Assembly (NCBI GenBank): GCA_035575095.1
Contig: DATLYF010000104.1
Span: 1 to 37,486, forward strand
Source: DATLYF01 sp035575095
Lineage (GTDB): Bacteria > Pseudomonadota > Gammaproteobacteria > Competibacterales > Competibacteraceae
Direction of reading: 5' to 3'
DNA: 37,486 bases
Part shown: one piece after another, positions 25,186 through 32,027 of the stretch
Numbering within the stretch: the stretch's first letter is position 1
Layout of the letters: each line of letters begins with the position of its first letter
Program-made: the position numbers and the translations under genes
Notes under the pieces: model-generated
What the model saw: only the letters and a program-made list of their open reading frames with translations
Told to the model about the DNA's origin: nothing
The model's database searches: none

Positions 25186-26124
25186 TCAGCCGAGCGCCAA
25201 TGCCAGATCGGTGCGCCGCGCCGGCAAGGCGCCACGTAGAAAAGCCATGACTTCGGCCACCACCTGGGGATGGCGCAGGATGCGCCGGTGTCCGAGTTCC
25301 TCGGTACTGAGCAGCCGCGCCCCGGGCCAGTGGGCGGCGAGGGCGGCCCCGGCCGCGTGGGGCACCTCGCGGTCCTGGCGGTCGTGCAGGATCAGCGCCG
25401 GAATGCGGTTGCCGGTGGCGGCGCGGCGCGCATCCAGTTCCGCCCAGGGGATGCCGAAGCGCTGCTCCAGCCGCCGCTGCAGCTGCGCTCGCAGCGTTTC
25501 CGGCAAGCCCAGATGGTAGGCGAATACTCTGGAGTAGGCGGTCAGATCCACCGGCGGAGCGATCAGTACCGCCCGTGCCACCGGCAGGCCGCGGCTGATC
25601 GCATAGGCAGTGGCGGCAGCGCCCAGAGAGTGGGCGATGACCGCTTCCACCGGCCCTTCCAGCGCGGCCACCGCCTGCTGCAAGGCATGGACGAACTGCA
25701 GCAACGAGGAATATCGGCCCTCGCTCAGACCGTGACCCGGGGCGTCCACGCCGATCACCTCGAAACCGGCCGCCAATAGCGGCGGGATGAAGGCATGCAA
25801 CTGGGTGGCGCGCCCGCCCCAGCCGTGCAGCAGCACGACCCGGCCCGCCCGCGCCTCGCCCCAACGTAGCAGTGCCAGGTGCTGGCCGTTCCATTCCGGC
25901 AGCGACATGTCCTGGAGCAACAAAGCCTGCCGCCGCGCCTGCGCCAGCCAGGGCCGTTCCAGGGGCGGCCAGATGTGCCGCGGTGGGGTCAGGAACAGCC
26001 GCTCGGCCTGTGACAGCGCCCGTTCCGGAGCAAGACGGGCGAGCAGCCCCATCCCCAGGCGCAGGCCGTGCCGGATAATTTTATTTCGAACGTTCGTGCT
26101 ATTTTTGCGATGCGTCGCAGGCAT
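25186..26124 (-). CDS. Alpha/beta hydrolase
   Basis: A 312-residue alpha/beta-hydrolase-fold protein. The oxyanion region HGWGG is at residues 100-104, the serine nucleophile is Ser166 in AHSLGAA, the acid lies in LHDRQDREVP and the histidine in ELGHRRIL. The substrate is unknown. The start ending at 26124 has GGGAG 8 nt upstream, but codons 10-16 overlap a candidate TetR operator and a -10-like TAAAAT. A shorter protein beginning at the ATG ending at 26052 (MGLLARLAPERA, 288 aa) is therefore a real alternative. It lies 33 bp downstream of the TetR gene on the same strand, so regulator and hydrolase probably form one regulatory unit. Confidence 0.88.
   Translation of the reverse strand: MPATHRKNSTNVRNKIIRHGLRLGMGLLARLAPERALSQAERLFLTPPRHIWPPLERPWLAQARRQALLLQDMSLPEWNGQHLALLRWGEARAGRVVLLHGWGGRATQLHAFIPPLLAAGFEVIGVDAPGHGLSEGRYSSLLQFVHALQQAVAALEGPVEAVIAHSLGAAATAYAISRGLPVARAVLIAPPVDLTAYSRVFAYHLGLPETLRAQLQRRLEQRFGIPWAELDARRAATGNRIPALILHDRQDREVPHAAGAALAAHWPGARLLSTEELGHRRILRHPQVVAEVMAFLRGALPARRTDLALALG
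26078..26097 (-). promoter_or_regulatory. Candidate TetR operator and -10 element for the alpha/beta hydrolase
   Basis: Bases 26087-26096 are a perfect palindrome, cgaacgttcg. On the minus strand it is followed after exactly 3 bp (AAA) by TAAAAT (26083-26078), five of six matches to the sigma70 -10 box. The operator core and its 3-bp offset from the -10 are the same as at the tetR promoter. The -35 region is poor. The site lies within the first codons of the long form of the hydrolase gene. Confidence 0.45.
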
Positions 26125-26157
26125 GGCGGATACTCCCGGCGGTATAAGATAAGGGGA

Positions 26158-26751
26158 TCAGGTGGCGCGGGCGTCGGCGATGAGCCGTTCCAGGGCGCGC
26201 AGGGCATGTTCGCGGGCGCGGGCTTCGCCGAGCAAACGGGTGTCGTGGTGGGCGGCCAGGGCGACGCCGAACAGCTCGAAGGCGAACTGCTCGGCATCGG
26301 TGTCGGGGCGCAGCTCGCCGCTGTCGATGGCAAGGCGGATGGTCCGCGTCAGGCTGGCCCGCCAGGCACGCTGGCCCTCGGCCAGGGCATCGCGCACCGG
26401 ACCCGGTCGGTCGTCGAACTCATAGGCGGCGGCCATCATCAGGCAGCCACCGGGCTCGGGGAGGTTGGCCGACCAGGCCAGCCAGCGTTCGAACAGAGCG
26501 CGCAGCCGCGCCAGGCCGCGCGGTTCGGCCAGGGCCGGGCGCAGCACGGCGGCGACGAAGCGTTCCTGGGCCTCACGTAGCACCGCCAGTTGCAGCTCCT
26601 CCTTGGAACCGAAGTGGGCGAACACGCCGCTCTTGGACAGCCCCAGGCGCTCGGCCAGGGTGCCGATGGTCAGCCCCTCCAGGCCGAGCTGGCGGGCCAT
26701 GTCGAGGGCCGCGGCAAGAATGGCGGCGCGGGTCTGCTCGCCTTTGCTCAT
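26158..26751 (-). CDS. TetR/AcrR family transcriptional regulator
   Basis: A 197-residue repressor-type protein. The N-terminal helix-turn-helix (around residues 27-48, TIGTLAERLGLSKSGVFAHF) matches the TetR signature, followed by KEELQLAVL. The C-terminal ligand-binding part (PEPGGCLMMAAAYEFDDRPGPVRD and IRLAIDSGELRPDTDAEQFAFELFG) resembles the TetR_C YcdC/AcrR-like group found next to small hydrolase or dehydrogenase genes. It has its own readable promoter with an operator-like palindrome in the spacer, suggesting autoregulation. The adjoining alpha/beta hydrolase is the most likely target; the ligand is unknown. Confidence 0.94.
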   Translation of the reverse strand: MSKGEQTRAAILAAALDMARQLGLEGLTIGTLAERLGLSKSGVFAHFGSKEELQLAVLREAQERFVAAVLRPALAEPRGLARLRALFERWLAWSANLPEPGGCLMMAAAYEFDDRPGPVRDALAEGQRAWRASLTRTIRLAIDSGELRPDTDAEQFAFELFGVALAAHHDTRLLGEARAREHALRALERLIADARAT

Positions 26752-26785
26752 GATGATTGTTAAACGATAGAGAAAAAGTCATTTA

Positions 26786-26814
26786 AAAATAGAGCGACCG
26801 TTCGTTAAATTCAA
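26786..26814 (-). promoter_or_regulatory. tetR promoter with operator in the spacer
   Basis: On the minus strand, TTGAAT (26814-26809), a 17-bp spacer and TATTTT (26791-26786) form a good sigma70 promoter about 35 bp before the tetR ATG. The spacer contains ACGAACGGTCG (26805-26795), differing at one position from the palindromic site in front of the hydrolase. A repressor bound here would cover the -35/-10 gap, the standard arrangement for TetR autoregulation. Promoter elements are seen directly; repressor binding is inference. Confidence 0.6.
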
Positions 26815-26846
26815 GAGACTGGGACAGCTCCCGGCCCCATATGCAC

Positions 26847-27641
26847 TCAGCTCCCGAAGATCTCGGTGAAGAACTCGTCCATCATCCGGTAGGCGCGCCT
26901 GGCCACCACCGGGTGATACTGGTTGCGCCCCGGCACGTTGGCGTCGGGATCGGTGAAGGAGTGCACCGCGCCGCCGAAGCTGACCAGCTGCCAGTCGAGG
27001 CCGGGCACGCTCTTCATCTCGGCCTCGAAGGCCTGGACCTGGGCCGGTGGTACGCTCGGATCGTCGGCGCCGTGCAATACCAGGATCTTGCTTTTGATAT
27101 TCCTGGCATCGGCCGGATCGGGCGTGTCCAGATTGCCGTGGAAGGAGACCACGCCGCCCACGGGGGTGCCGCTGCGCGCCAGCTCCAGCGCCACGCCGCC
27201 GCCGAAGCAGAAGCCGAAGGCACCGAGCCGGGCGGTGTCGAGGGGGGCGCTGTCGGCCTGGGCCTTGAGCACGGCCAGGGCCTTATTGATCCGGGCCCGC
27301 ATCAGGGCGCGGTTCTCACGCAGCGGCTTGACCGCCGCCATGGCCTGCTCGCTGTTCTGCGGGCGTACGCCGACGCCGTACATGTCGGCCACGAACACCA
27401 CGTACTTGGTGCCGGCGACCAGCTTGGCCTGTTCCAGGTTGGCGGGGTTGATCCCCAGCCAGTTGGGCACCATCAGCAGCCCCGGACGCTTGGCCGGGCT
27501 GGCGTCGTCGTAGACCAGGGTGCCCTTGAACTCGGTGCCGTCCAGGGTATAGCTGATGTCGCGGGTGATCATCTCGGCGCTCGCTCCTGTGGCTATGGAG
27601 AGGGACAGCAGGCTGCCGCTGAGCCAGTGCGCTAGCTTCAT
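26847..27641 (-). CDS. Dienelactone hydrolase family protein, exported
   Basis: A 264-residue alpha/beta hydrolase of the dienelactone-hydrolase type with a clear Sec signal peptide (MKLAHWLSGSLLSLSIATGASA, cleavage near residue 22). The nucleophile is Cys145 in GFCFGGG, matching the cysteine of classical dienelactone hydrolases, with the acid in HGADDPSVP (Asp193/194) and His227 in GAVHSFTD. The periplasmic location makes catechol-pathway dienelactone an unlikely substrate. The start is preceded by AGGAGA at about 7 nt. Its start region, over 21 bp, is identical to that of the thioesterase gene just upstream on the same strand. Confidence 0.9.
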   Translation of the reverse strand: MKLAHWLSGSLLSLSIATGASAEMITRDISYTLDGTEFKGTLVYDDASPAKRPGLLMVPNWLGINPANLEQAKLVAGTKYVVFVADMYGVGVRPQNSEQAMAAVKPLRENRALMRARINKALAVLKAQADSAPLDTARLGAFGFCFGGGVALELARSGTPVGGVVSFHGNLDTPDPADARNIKSKILVLHGADDPSVPPAQVQAFEAEMKSVPGLDWQLVSFGGAVHSFTDPDANVPGRNQYHPVVARRAYRMMDEFFTEIFGS

Positions 27642-27658
27642 GGGCGATCTCCTCTTAT

Positions 27659-27693
27659 GGTGGGCGGGATGCGCGATGCGAACCGCGCCCACC
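27659..27693. repeat. Inverted repeat in the leader of the dienelactone-hydrolase-like gene
   Basis: ggtgggcg (27659-27666) and cgcccacc (27686-27693) are exact reverse complements with a 19-bp loop. The hairpin sits between the thioesterase stop and the ribosome-binding site of the downstream gene on the minus strand. There is no T-tract, so it may be an mRNA processing or partial attenuation structure rather than a terminator. Confidence 0.35.
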
Positions 27694-27736
27694 AAGAGAC
27701 CGCTGCGGAGTGGAAAAGGTTGCCGGCGGCGTGCGT

Positions 27737-28177
27737 TCAGCCTACCGGCGGATGGGGTGGAATCGAATAGGTGGCGGTGACGTGGGCTACCGGCTCCGCT
27801 TCGCCCTCGGAATAGAGCAGTACCTCGCCCACCGCCAGGCGCTTGCCCAGCTTGAGGATGCGCCCGTCGGCGATGAGGTCGGCGGGCTTGGGGCGGCGCA
27901 GGAAGTTGCAGGTGAGGTTGGTGGTCACCGCCAGCTCGACGCGGCCGATCAGGCTCAGCACCACGGCGTACATCACCGCATCGGCCAGGGCCATCTGCAC
28001 CGGGCCCGACACCGTGCCGCCGGGGCGCAGGAAGTCCGGACTGTAGATCGCCCGACCCAAGACCCGGCCGGGCTCGATACGATCCATGCGGATGCCCATC
28101 TGCACGGCGAAGGGCAGTTGCTCGCGGGCCAGTTGCTCGAACTCCGCGACGCTGATGCGGGCATGCTGCAGCTTCAT
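27737..28177 (-). CDS. Hot-dog fold thioesterase (PaaI/DUF4442-like)
   Basis: A 146-residue single hot-dog domain protein. The family-typical segment DFLRPGGTVSGPVQMALADAVMYAVVLSLIG forms the central helix region, followed by AVTTNLTCNFLRRPKPADLIADGRILKLGKRLAVGEVLLYSEG. This is the PaaI-type acyl-CoA thioesterase layout, and the small size excludes a double-hot-dog enzyme. The acyl-CoA substrate cannot be read from sequence. The start is preceded by GAGGAGA. It lies 95 bp upstream of the dienelactone-hydrolase-like gene and 193 bp downstream of the HCCA-isomerase-like gene, and a large hairpin element separates it from the latter. Confidence 0.85.
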   Translation of the reverse strand: MKLQHARISVAEFEQLAREQLPFAVQMGIRMDRIEPGRVLGRAIYSPDFLRPGGTVSGPVQMALADAVMYAVVLSLIGRVELAVTTNLTCNFLRRPKPADLIADGRILKLGKRLAVGEVLLYSEGEAEPVAHVTATYSIPPHPPVG

Positions 28178-28205
28178 GGGCGATCTCCTCGGATGTGGGA
28201 CGGGA

Positions 28206-28339
28206 CGCTTCCTGGAGGTGTTTGCTATCGCTTACGCTCACCGGCCTTCCATGGCCGGCTCGCTGCGACGATGTCTCGGCTTCGCCTTCCGGGCTGCGCC
28301 GGCCAGCGACGCCGCTTCCGCGAACACCTCCAGGAAGCG
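28206..28339. repeat. Candidate hairpin/MITE-like element of about 134 bp
   Basis: A 20-bp terminal inverted repeat bounds the element: 28206-28225 (cgcttcctggaggtgtttgc) and 28320-28339 (gcgaacacctccaggaagcg), 19 of 20 positions complementary. Inside, tggccggc (28252-28259) pairs with gccggcca (28299-28306), so the whole unit can fold as a long hairpin. It also contains ccggccttccatggccgg, itself a near palindrome. It lies between two genes of the accessory cluster and encodes nothing plausible. No flanking target duplication is evident. Confidence 0.5.
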
Positions 28340-28370
28340 CGGTGAGAGCGTGGCGATAGGGTGATCTCTG

Positions 28371-29003
28371 TCAGAGCCTGCGCTGCACGCCTGCCGGCAG
28401 CTCGCTGATGCGCCGCCATTCGGGCGCGTCGAATAGCCCGGGGTCGGCCAAGTAGTCCAGCAGCATGCCGGTGGCGTCGAACCCCCAGAACAGCTCACCG
28501 CTTACCACGAAGGTGGGTACGCCGAACACGCCGCGGGCGATGGCCTCATCGGTATTGGCGCGCAGCGACGCCTTGACCTCGTCGCCCTCGATCAGGGCCG
28601 CGGCGTCCGCCACGCCCAGACGCGCCGCCAGGGCGCGCAAGCCTTCGTCGCTGCTGGCGTCCAAGCCATCGCGCCAGATGAAGCGGAAGATCTCCCGCAC
28701 CACCTCGGGTGTGGCACCCAAGGCCACGGCCAGACGCAGCGGCTTCAGGGGATTGAAGGGATGGGCCGGCGGCATACGCAAGGGAATGCCATGGTGGCCG
28801 GCCAGCCAGTAGACGTGGCGGTAGGTGAAGCGGCGCTTGCCCGGGATCTCTGCCGGCCCCTTCTGCCCCCAGTGGCCGAGCAGGCCGGCCAGCAGCACCG
28901 GTCGGGGCCGCACCGCGACATCGGTCGGCAGGCGCGAGAAGCTCTCCTGCTGCAGATAGGCGAAGGGCGAGATGAAGTCGAAATACCAGTCCAGAAAGCG
29001 CAT
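28371..29003 (-). CDS. DsbA-fold 2-hydroxychromene-2-carboxylate isomerase / GST-kappa-like protein
   Basis: A 210-residue thioredoxin-fold protein of the DsbA/HCCA-isomerase (GST kappa) group. It has the family opening WYFDFISPFAYL, where Ser12 replaces the CxxC cysteine and is the glutathione-activating residue. Near the C-terminus it has the cis-proline motif GVFGVPTFVVSGELFWGFD. HCCA isomerases act in naphthalene catabolism, but most genomic members have unknown substrates, and no other naphthalene genes are nearby. Its start follows pyrD by 55 bp on the same strand; that gap holds a TTGACG box and two palindromes, suggesting an independent, regulated promoter. Confidence 0.88.
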   Translation of the reverse strand: MRFLDWYFDFISPFAYLQQESFSRLPTDVAVRPRPVLLAGLLGHWGQKGPAEIPGKRRFTYRHVYWLAGHHGIPLRMPPAHPFNPLKPLRLAVALGATPEVVREIFRFIWRDGLDASSDEGLRALAARLGVADAAALIEGDEVKASLRANTDEAIARGVFGVPTFVVSGELFWGFDATGMLLDYLADPGLFDAPEWRRISELPAGVQRRL

Positions 29004-29023
29004 GGGCGGAATCTCTCGTCGTC

Positions 29024-29062
29024 GGATGCTGCAAGCATCCCGACTCCATACGGTACCGTCAA
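29024..29062 (-). promoter_or_regulatory. Palindromes and possible promoter upstream of the HCCA-isomerase-like gene
   Basis: On the minus strand TTGACG (29062-29057) is followed 17 bp later by GATGCT, a weak -10. Overlapping the -35 is the perfect palindrome acggtaccgt (29050-29059), and across the -10/start region lies ggatgct-gca-agcatcc (29024-29040), a perfect 7-bp inverted repeat. Paired palindromes over promoter elements are typical operator layouts. The -10 is poor, so this remains a candidate. Confidence 0.35.
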
Positions 29063-30078
29063 GTCCGCGCCAGCGCCTCCGCCACTTCGCACACCAGCCT
29101 GGGGCCGCGGTAGATCAGCCCCGTGTAGAGCTGCACCAGGCTGGCGCCGGCCTCGATCTTGGCCACGGCGTCGGCGCCGCTCATGATGCCGCCGGCGGCG
29201 ATGATGGGCAGCGTCCCTTGCAGCTCGCGGGCCAGGATACGCACCACCGCGGTGGCGCGGGCGGTGAGCGGCCGGCCGCTGAGACCGCCGGCCTCCTCGG
29301 CATGGGGCAGACCGCGTACGCCGTCGCGGGAGAAGGTGGTATTGGTGGCGATCACGCCGTCGATGCCGTGACGCAGCAGAGCCTGGGCCACCAGCGGGAT
29401 GTCGAGGTCGTTGAGGTCGGGAGCCAGCTTTACCGCCAGCGGCACGTAGCGGCCGTGCTCGTCGGCCAGCCGGGTCTGCTCCCGCTTCAGTGCCGCCAGC
29501 AGCCGCTCTAGCGCCTCGCCATACTGCAAGTCGCGCAACCCCGGGGTGTTGGGCGAGGAGATGTTGACCGTGACGTAGCCGGCGTGGGGATAGACCTTGC
29601 GCAGCCCGGTGAGGTAGTCGTCGCTGGCCCGTTCCACCGGGGTGGTGAGGTTCTTGCCGATGTTGATGCCGAGCACGCCGCGGAAGCGAGTGTGTCGCAG
29701 CCGATCGAGCAGATAGTCGATGCCGTGGTTGTTAAAGCCCATGCGGTTGATCAGGGCCTCGGCCTGCGGCAGGCGGAACAGGCGCGGCTTGGGATTGCCT
29801 GGCTGCGCCTTGGGGGTGACTGTGCCCACTTCGATGAAGCCGAAGCCCAGGGCGGACAGGGCCTCGACGTACTCGCCGTTCTTGTCCAGGCCGGCGGCCA
29901 GGCCCACCGGATTGGGGAAGGTGAGGCCCATCACCGTGCGCGGGGCATGCGGCAGGCGCTGCGCCAGGCGGCGCGCCAGCGCTCCGCGGCAGACCAGGGC
30001 CAGGGTCTTCAGGGTCAGCTCGTGGGCCTGTTCCGGCTCCAGACGGAACAGCAGGCCGCGGGCCAAGTCGTAGAACAT
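29059..30078 (-). CDS. pyrD: Dihydroorotate dehydrogenase (quinone), class 2
   Basis: Membrane-associated FMN enzyme oxidising dihydroorotate to orotate with quinone as acceptor, the fourth pyrimidine step. The 339-residue product has the class 2 N-terminal helical extension (MFYDLARGLLFRLEPEQAHELTL), PVGLAAGLDKNGE, the catalytic-serine loop VNISSPNTPGLRDLQ, the ATNTTFSRDG segment and a C-terminal FMN phosphate-binding AAGGIMSGADAVAKIEAGASLVQLYTGLIYRGP. The ATG ending at 30078 has AGGA upstream. It diverges from uvrC across a 108-bp gap that should hold both promoters. Confidence 0.97.
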   Translation of the reverse strand: MFYDLARGLLFRLEPEQAHELTLKTLALVCRGALARRLAQRLPHAPRTVMGLTFPNPVGLAAGLDKNGEYVEALSALGFGFIEVGTVTPKAQPGNPKPRLFRLPQAEALINRMGFNNHGIDYLLDRLRHTRFRGVLGINIGKNLTTPVERASDDYLTGLRKVYPHAGYVTVNISSPNTPGLRDLQYGEALERLLAALKREQTRLADEHGRYVPLAVKLAPDLNDLDIPLVAQALLRHGIDGVIATNTTFSRDGVRGLPHAEEAGGLSGRPLTARATAVVRILARELQGTLPIIAAGGIMSGADAVAKIEAGASLVQLYTGLIYRGPRLVCEVAEALART

Positions 30079-30186
30079 GATGATTCCTAATCCCGGAACT
30101 TGCGCTGCCAGGCAGCGGGCGCCCAGTATAAACGCAGCCCCGTTGGGGCAGTAGAATGCCGTCTGCCGTCGAACCATATACCGCCC

Positions 30187-32019
30187 ATGTCCCAGAGCGA
30201 CACCGCAGCCTTCGATCCCAAGGCGTTCCTCCAGACCCTGACCACTCTGCCCGGCGTCTATCGCATGCTCGATGCCCGCGGCGAGGTACTCTACGTGGGC
30301 AAGGCGCGCAACCTCAAGCGTCGCGTCGCCAGCTACTTCCGCGCCAACCCGAGTTCGGCCAAGACCCGCAGCCTGGTGGCCCACATCCGCGCCATCGAGG
30401 TCACCGTCACCCGTACCGAGGGCGAGGCGCTGCTCCTGGAGAACAACCTGATCAAGCAGCACCAGCCACGCTATAACGTGCTGCTGCGCGACGACAAGGG
30501 CTATCCCTACATCCACCTCTCCGCTGGGCCGTTTCCCAAGCTGTCCTTGCACCGCGGCGCCAAGCGCGCTCCGGGGCGCTACTTCGGTCCTTATCCCGCG
30601 GCCACCGCGGTGCGCGAGACGCTGCAGCTATTGCAGAAGGTGTTCCGCCTGCGCCCCTGCGAGGACAGCTTTTTTAACAACCGCAGCCGACCCTGTCTGC
30701 AGTATCAGATCAAGCGTTGCAGCGGCGCCTGCACCGGTATGATCAGCGCCGAGGACTACCGCCGCGACGTGCGCGACGCGGAGCTGTTCCTGGAGGGCAA
30801 GAGCGGCGAGGTGATCGATCAGATGGTGATGCGCATGGAGGCCGCCGCTGCCGCGCTGCGCTACGAGGAGGCGGCGCGCTACCGCGACCAGATCATGCAG
30901 CTACGGCAGATCCAGCAGCGCCAGTATGTGGACGGCGAGCAGGGCGACCTGGACGTGGTGGCCGCCGAGGTGCGCGGTGGTGCGGCCTGCGTGCAGGTGT
31001 TCTTCTTTCGCGGCGGGCGGCTGCTCGGCAACAAAGCCTATTTTCCGCGCCTGCCCGAGGAGGAGGACGGTGCCGCCGCGGTGCTCACCGCCTTCCTCAC
31101 CCAGTTCTATCTAGAGCGCGAGGTGCCGCGGGAGATCATCGTCAGCCAAGAGTTGCTGGAGGCGGAGCTGCTGGCCGAAGTGCTGGGCAGTCATGCCGGC
31201 CACAAGGTCGTCATCAGCAGCCGGGTGCGCGGCGAGCGGGCGCGCTGGTTGGAGATGGCGCGGCGCAACGCCGAGCACGCCCTCACCGCCCAGTTGCTCA
31301 GCCGCGGCGGCATGCGCCGCCGCTTCCAGGCGCTGCAGGACGCTTTCGCTCTGGATTACGAGCTGAGCCGGCTGGAGTGTTTCGACATCAGTCACACCTT
31401 GGGCGAGGCCACGGTGGCCTCCTGCGTGGTCTTCAACGGCGAGGGGCCGCTCAAGTCCGACTACCGCCGCTATAACATCGAGGGCGTGGCCCCGGGCGAC
31501 GACTACGGCGCCATGCGCCAGGCTCTCACCCGGCGCTTCGCCAAGCACCAGGAAGGAGAGGGGGTGCTGCCGGACATCCTGTTCATCGACGGCGGCAAGG
31601 GCCAGCTTGCCCAGGCCGAGGCGGTGTTTGCCGAACTGGACATCCACGAGGTGCGGCTGGTGGCCGTGGCCAAGGGCGCGGAACGCAGAGCCGGGCTGGA
31701 GCAGCTTTACTTGTCCGGCCAGGACCACCCTCTTATACTGCCCAAGGATTCCGCGGCCCTGCACCTGATCCAACAAATCCGCGACGAGGCCCACCGCTTC
31801 GCCATCACCGGTCACCGCCTGCGGCGCGGCAAGCAGCGCACCACTTCGATCCTGGAGAGCATCCCCGGTGTCGGCGCCAAGCGCCGCCAATCCCTGCTCA
31901 AGCAGTTCGGCGGACTGCAGCAGCTCGCCCGGGCGGGGGTGGAGGACATCGCCCGGGTCGATGGCATCAACAAAGAACTGGCCCAGCGCATCTACGACGC
32001 GTTCCACGGCGAGAACTGA
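30187..32019 (+). CDS. uvrC: Excinuclease ABC subunit C
   Basis: Nucleotide-excision-repair nuclease that makes both incisions around a lesion. The 610-residue protein shows the GIY-YIG domain (PGVYRML, LYVGKARNLKRRV; residues ~20-100), the cysteine cluster around CLQYQIKRCSGAC, a UVR domain (~205-240, interacting with UvrB), the RNase H-like endonuclease domain with FDISHTLGEATVASCVVF and FIDGGKGQL, and tandem helix-hairpin-helix motifs at the C-terminus (ESIPGVGAKRRQSLLKQFG). The ATG at 30187 gives the usual N-terminus. pgsA follows after 8 bp, the common gammaproteobacterial uvrC-pgsA pair. Confidence 0.98.
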   Translation: MSQSDTAAFDPKAFLQTLTTLPGVYRMLDARGEVLYVGKARNLKRRVASYFRANPSSAKTRSLVAHIRAIEVTVTRTEGEALLLENNLIKQHQPRYNVLLRDDKGYPYIHLSAGPFPKLSLHRGAKRAPGRYFGPYPAATAVRETLQLLQKVFRLRPCEDSFFNNRSRPCLQYQIKRCSGACTGMISAEDYRRDVRDAELFLEGKSGEVIDQMVMRMEAAAAALRYEEAARYRDQIMQLRQIQQRQYVDGEQGDLDVVAAEVRGGAACVQVFFFRGGRLLGNKAYFPRLPEEEDGAAAVLTAFLTQFYLEREVPREIIVSQELLEAELLAEVLGSHAGHKVVISSRVRGERARWLEMARRNAEHALTAQLLSRGGMRRRFQALQDAFALDYELSRLECFDISHTLGEATVASCVVFNGEGPLKSDYRRYNIEGVAPGDDYGAMRQALTRRFAKHQEGEGVLPDILFIDGGKGQLAQAEAVFAELDIHEVRLVAVAKGAERRAGLEQLYLSGQDHPLILPKDSAALHLIQQIRDEAHRFAITGHRLRRGKQRTTSILESIPGVGAKRRQSLLKQFGGLQQLARAGVEDIARVDGINKELAQRIYDAFHGEN

Positions 32020-32027
32020 TAGCGCCC

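Noticed and set aside
26821..26832. gggacagctccc hairpin after the dienelactone-hydrolase-like gene as a terminator
   Set aside because: The stem is only 4 bp and no T-run follows directly on the minus strand, so I cannot support termination.
26847..28241. A single 464-codon minus-strand protein spanning the thioesterase region and the dienelactone-hydrolase-like gene
   Set aside because: The N-terminal 200 residues are an out-of-frame reading of the thioesterase and hairpin element. The true start at 27641 has a signal peptide and a strong ribosome site.
28225..28498. Short minus-strand frames through the hairpin element
   Set aside because: They overlap the 3' end of the HCCA-isomerase-like gene in another frame and lack ribosome sites; the repeat structure explains the sequence.
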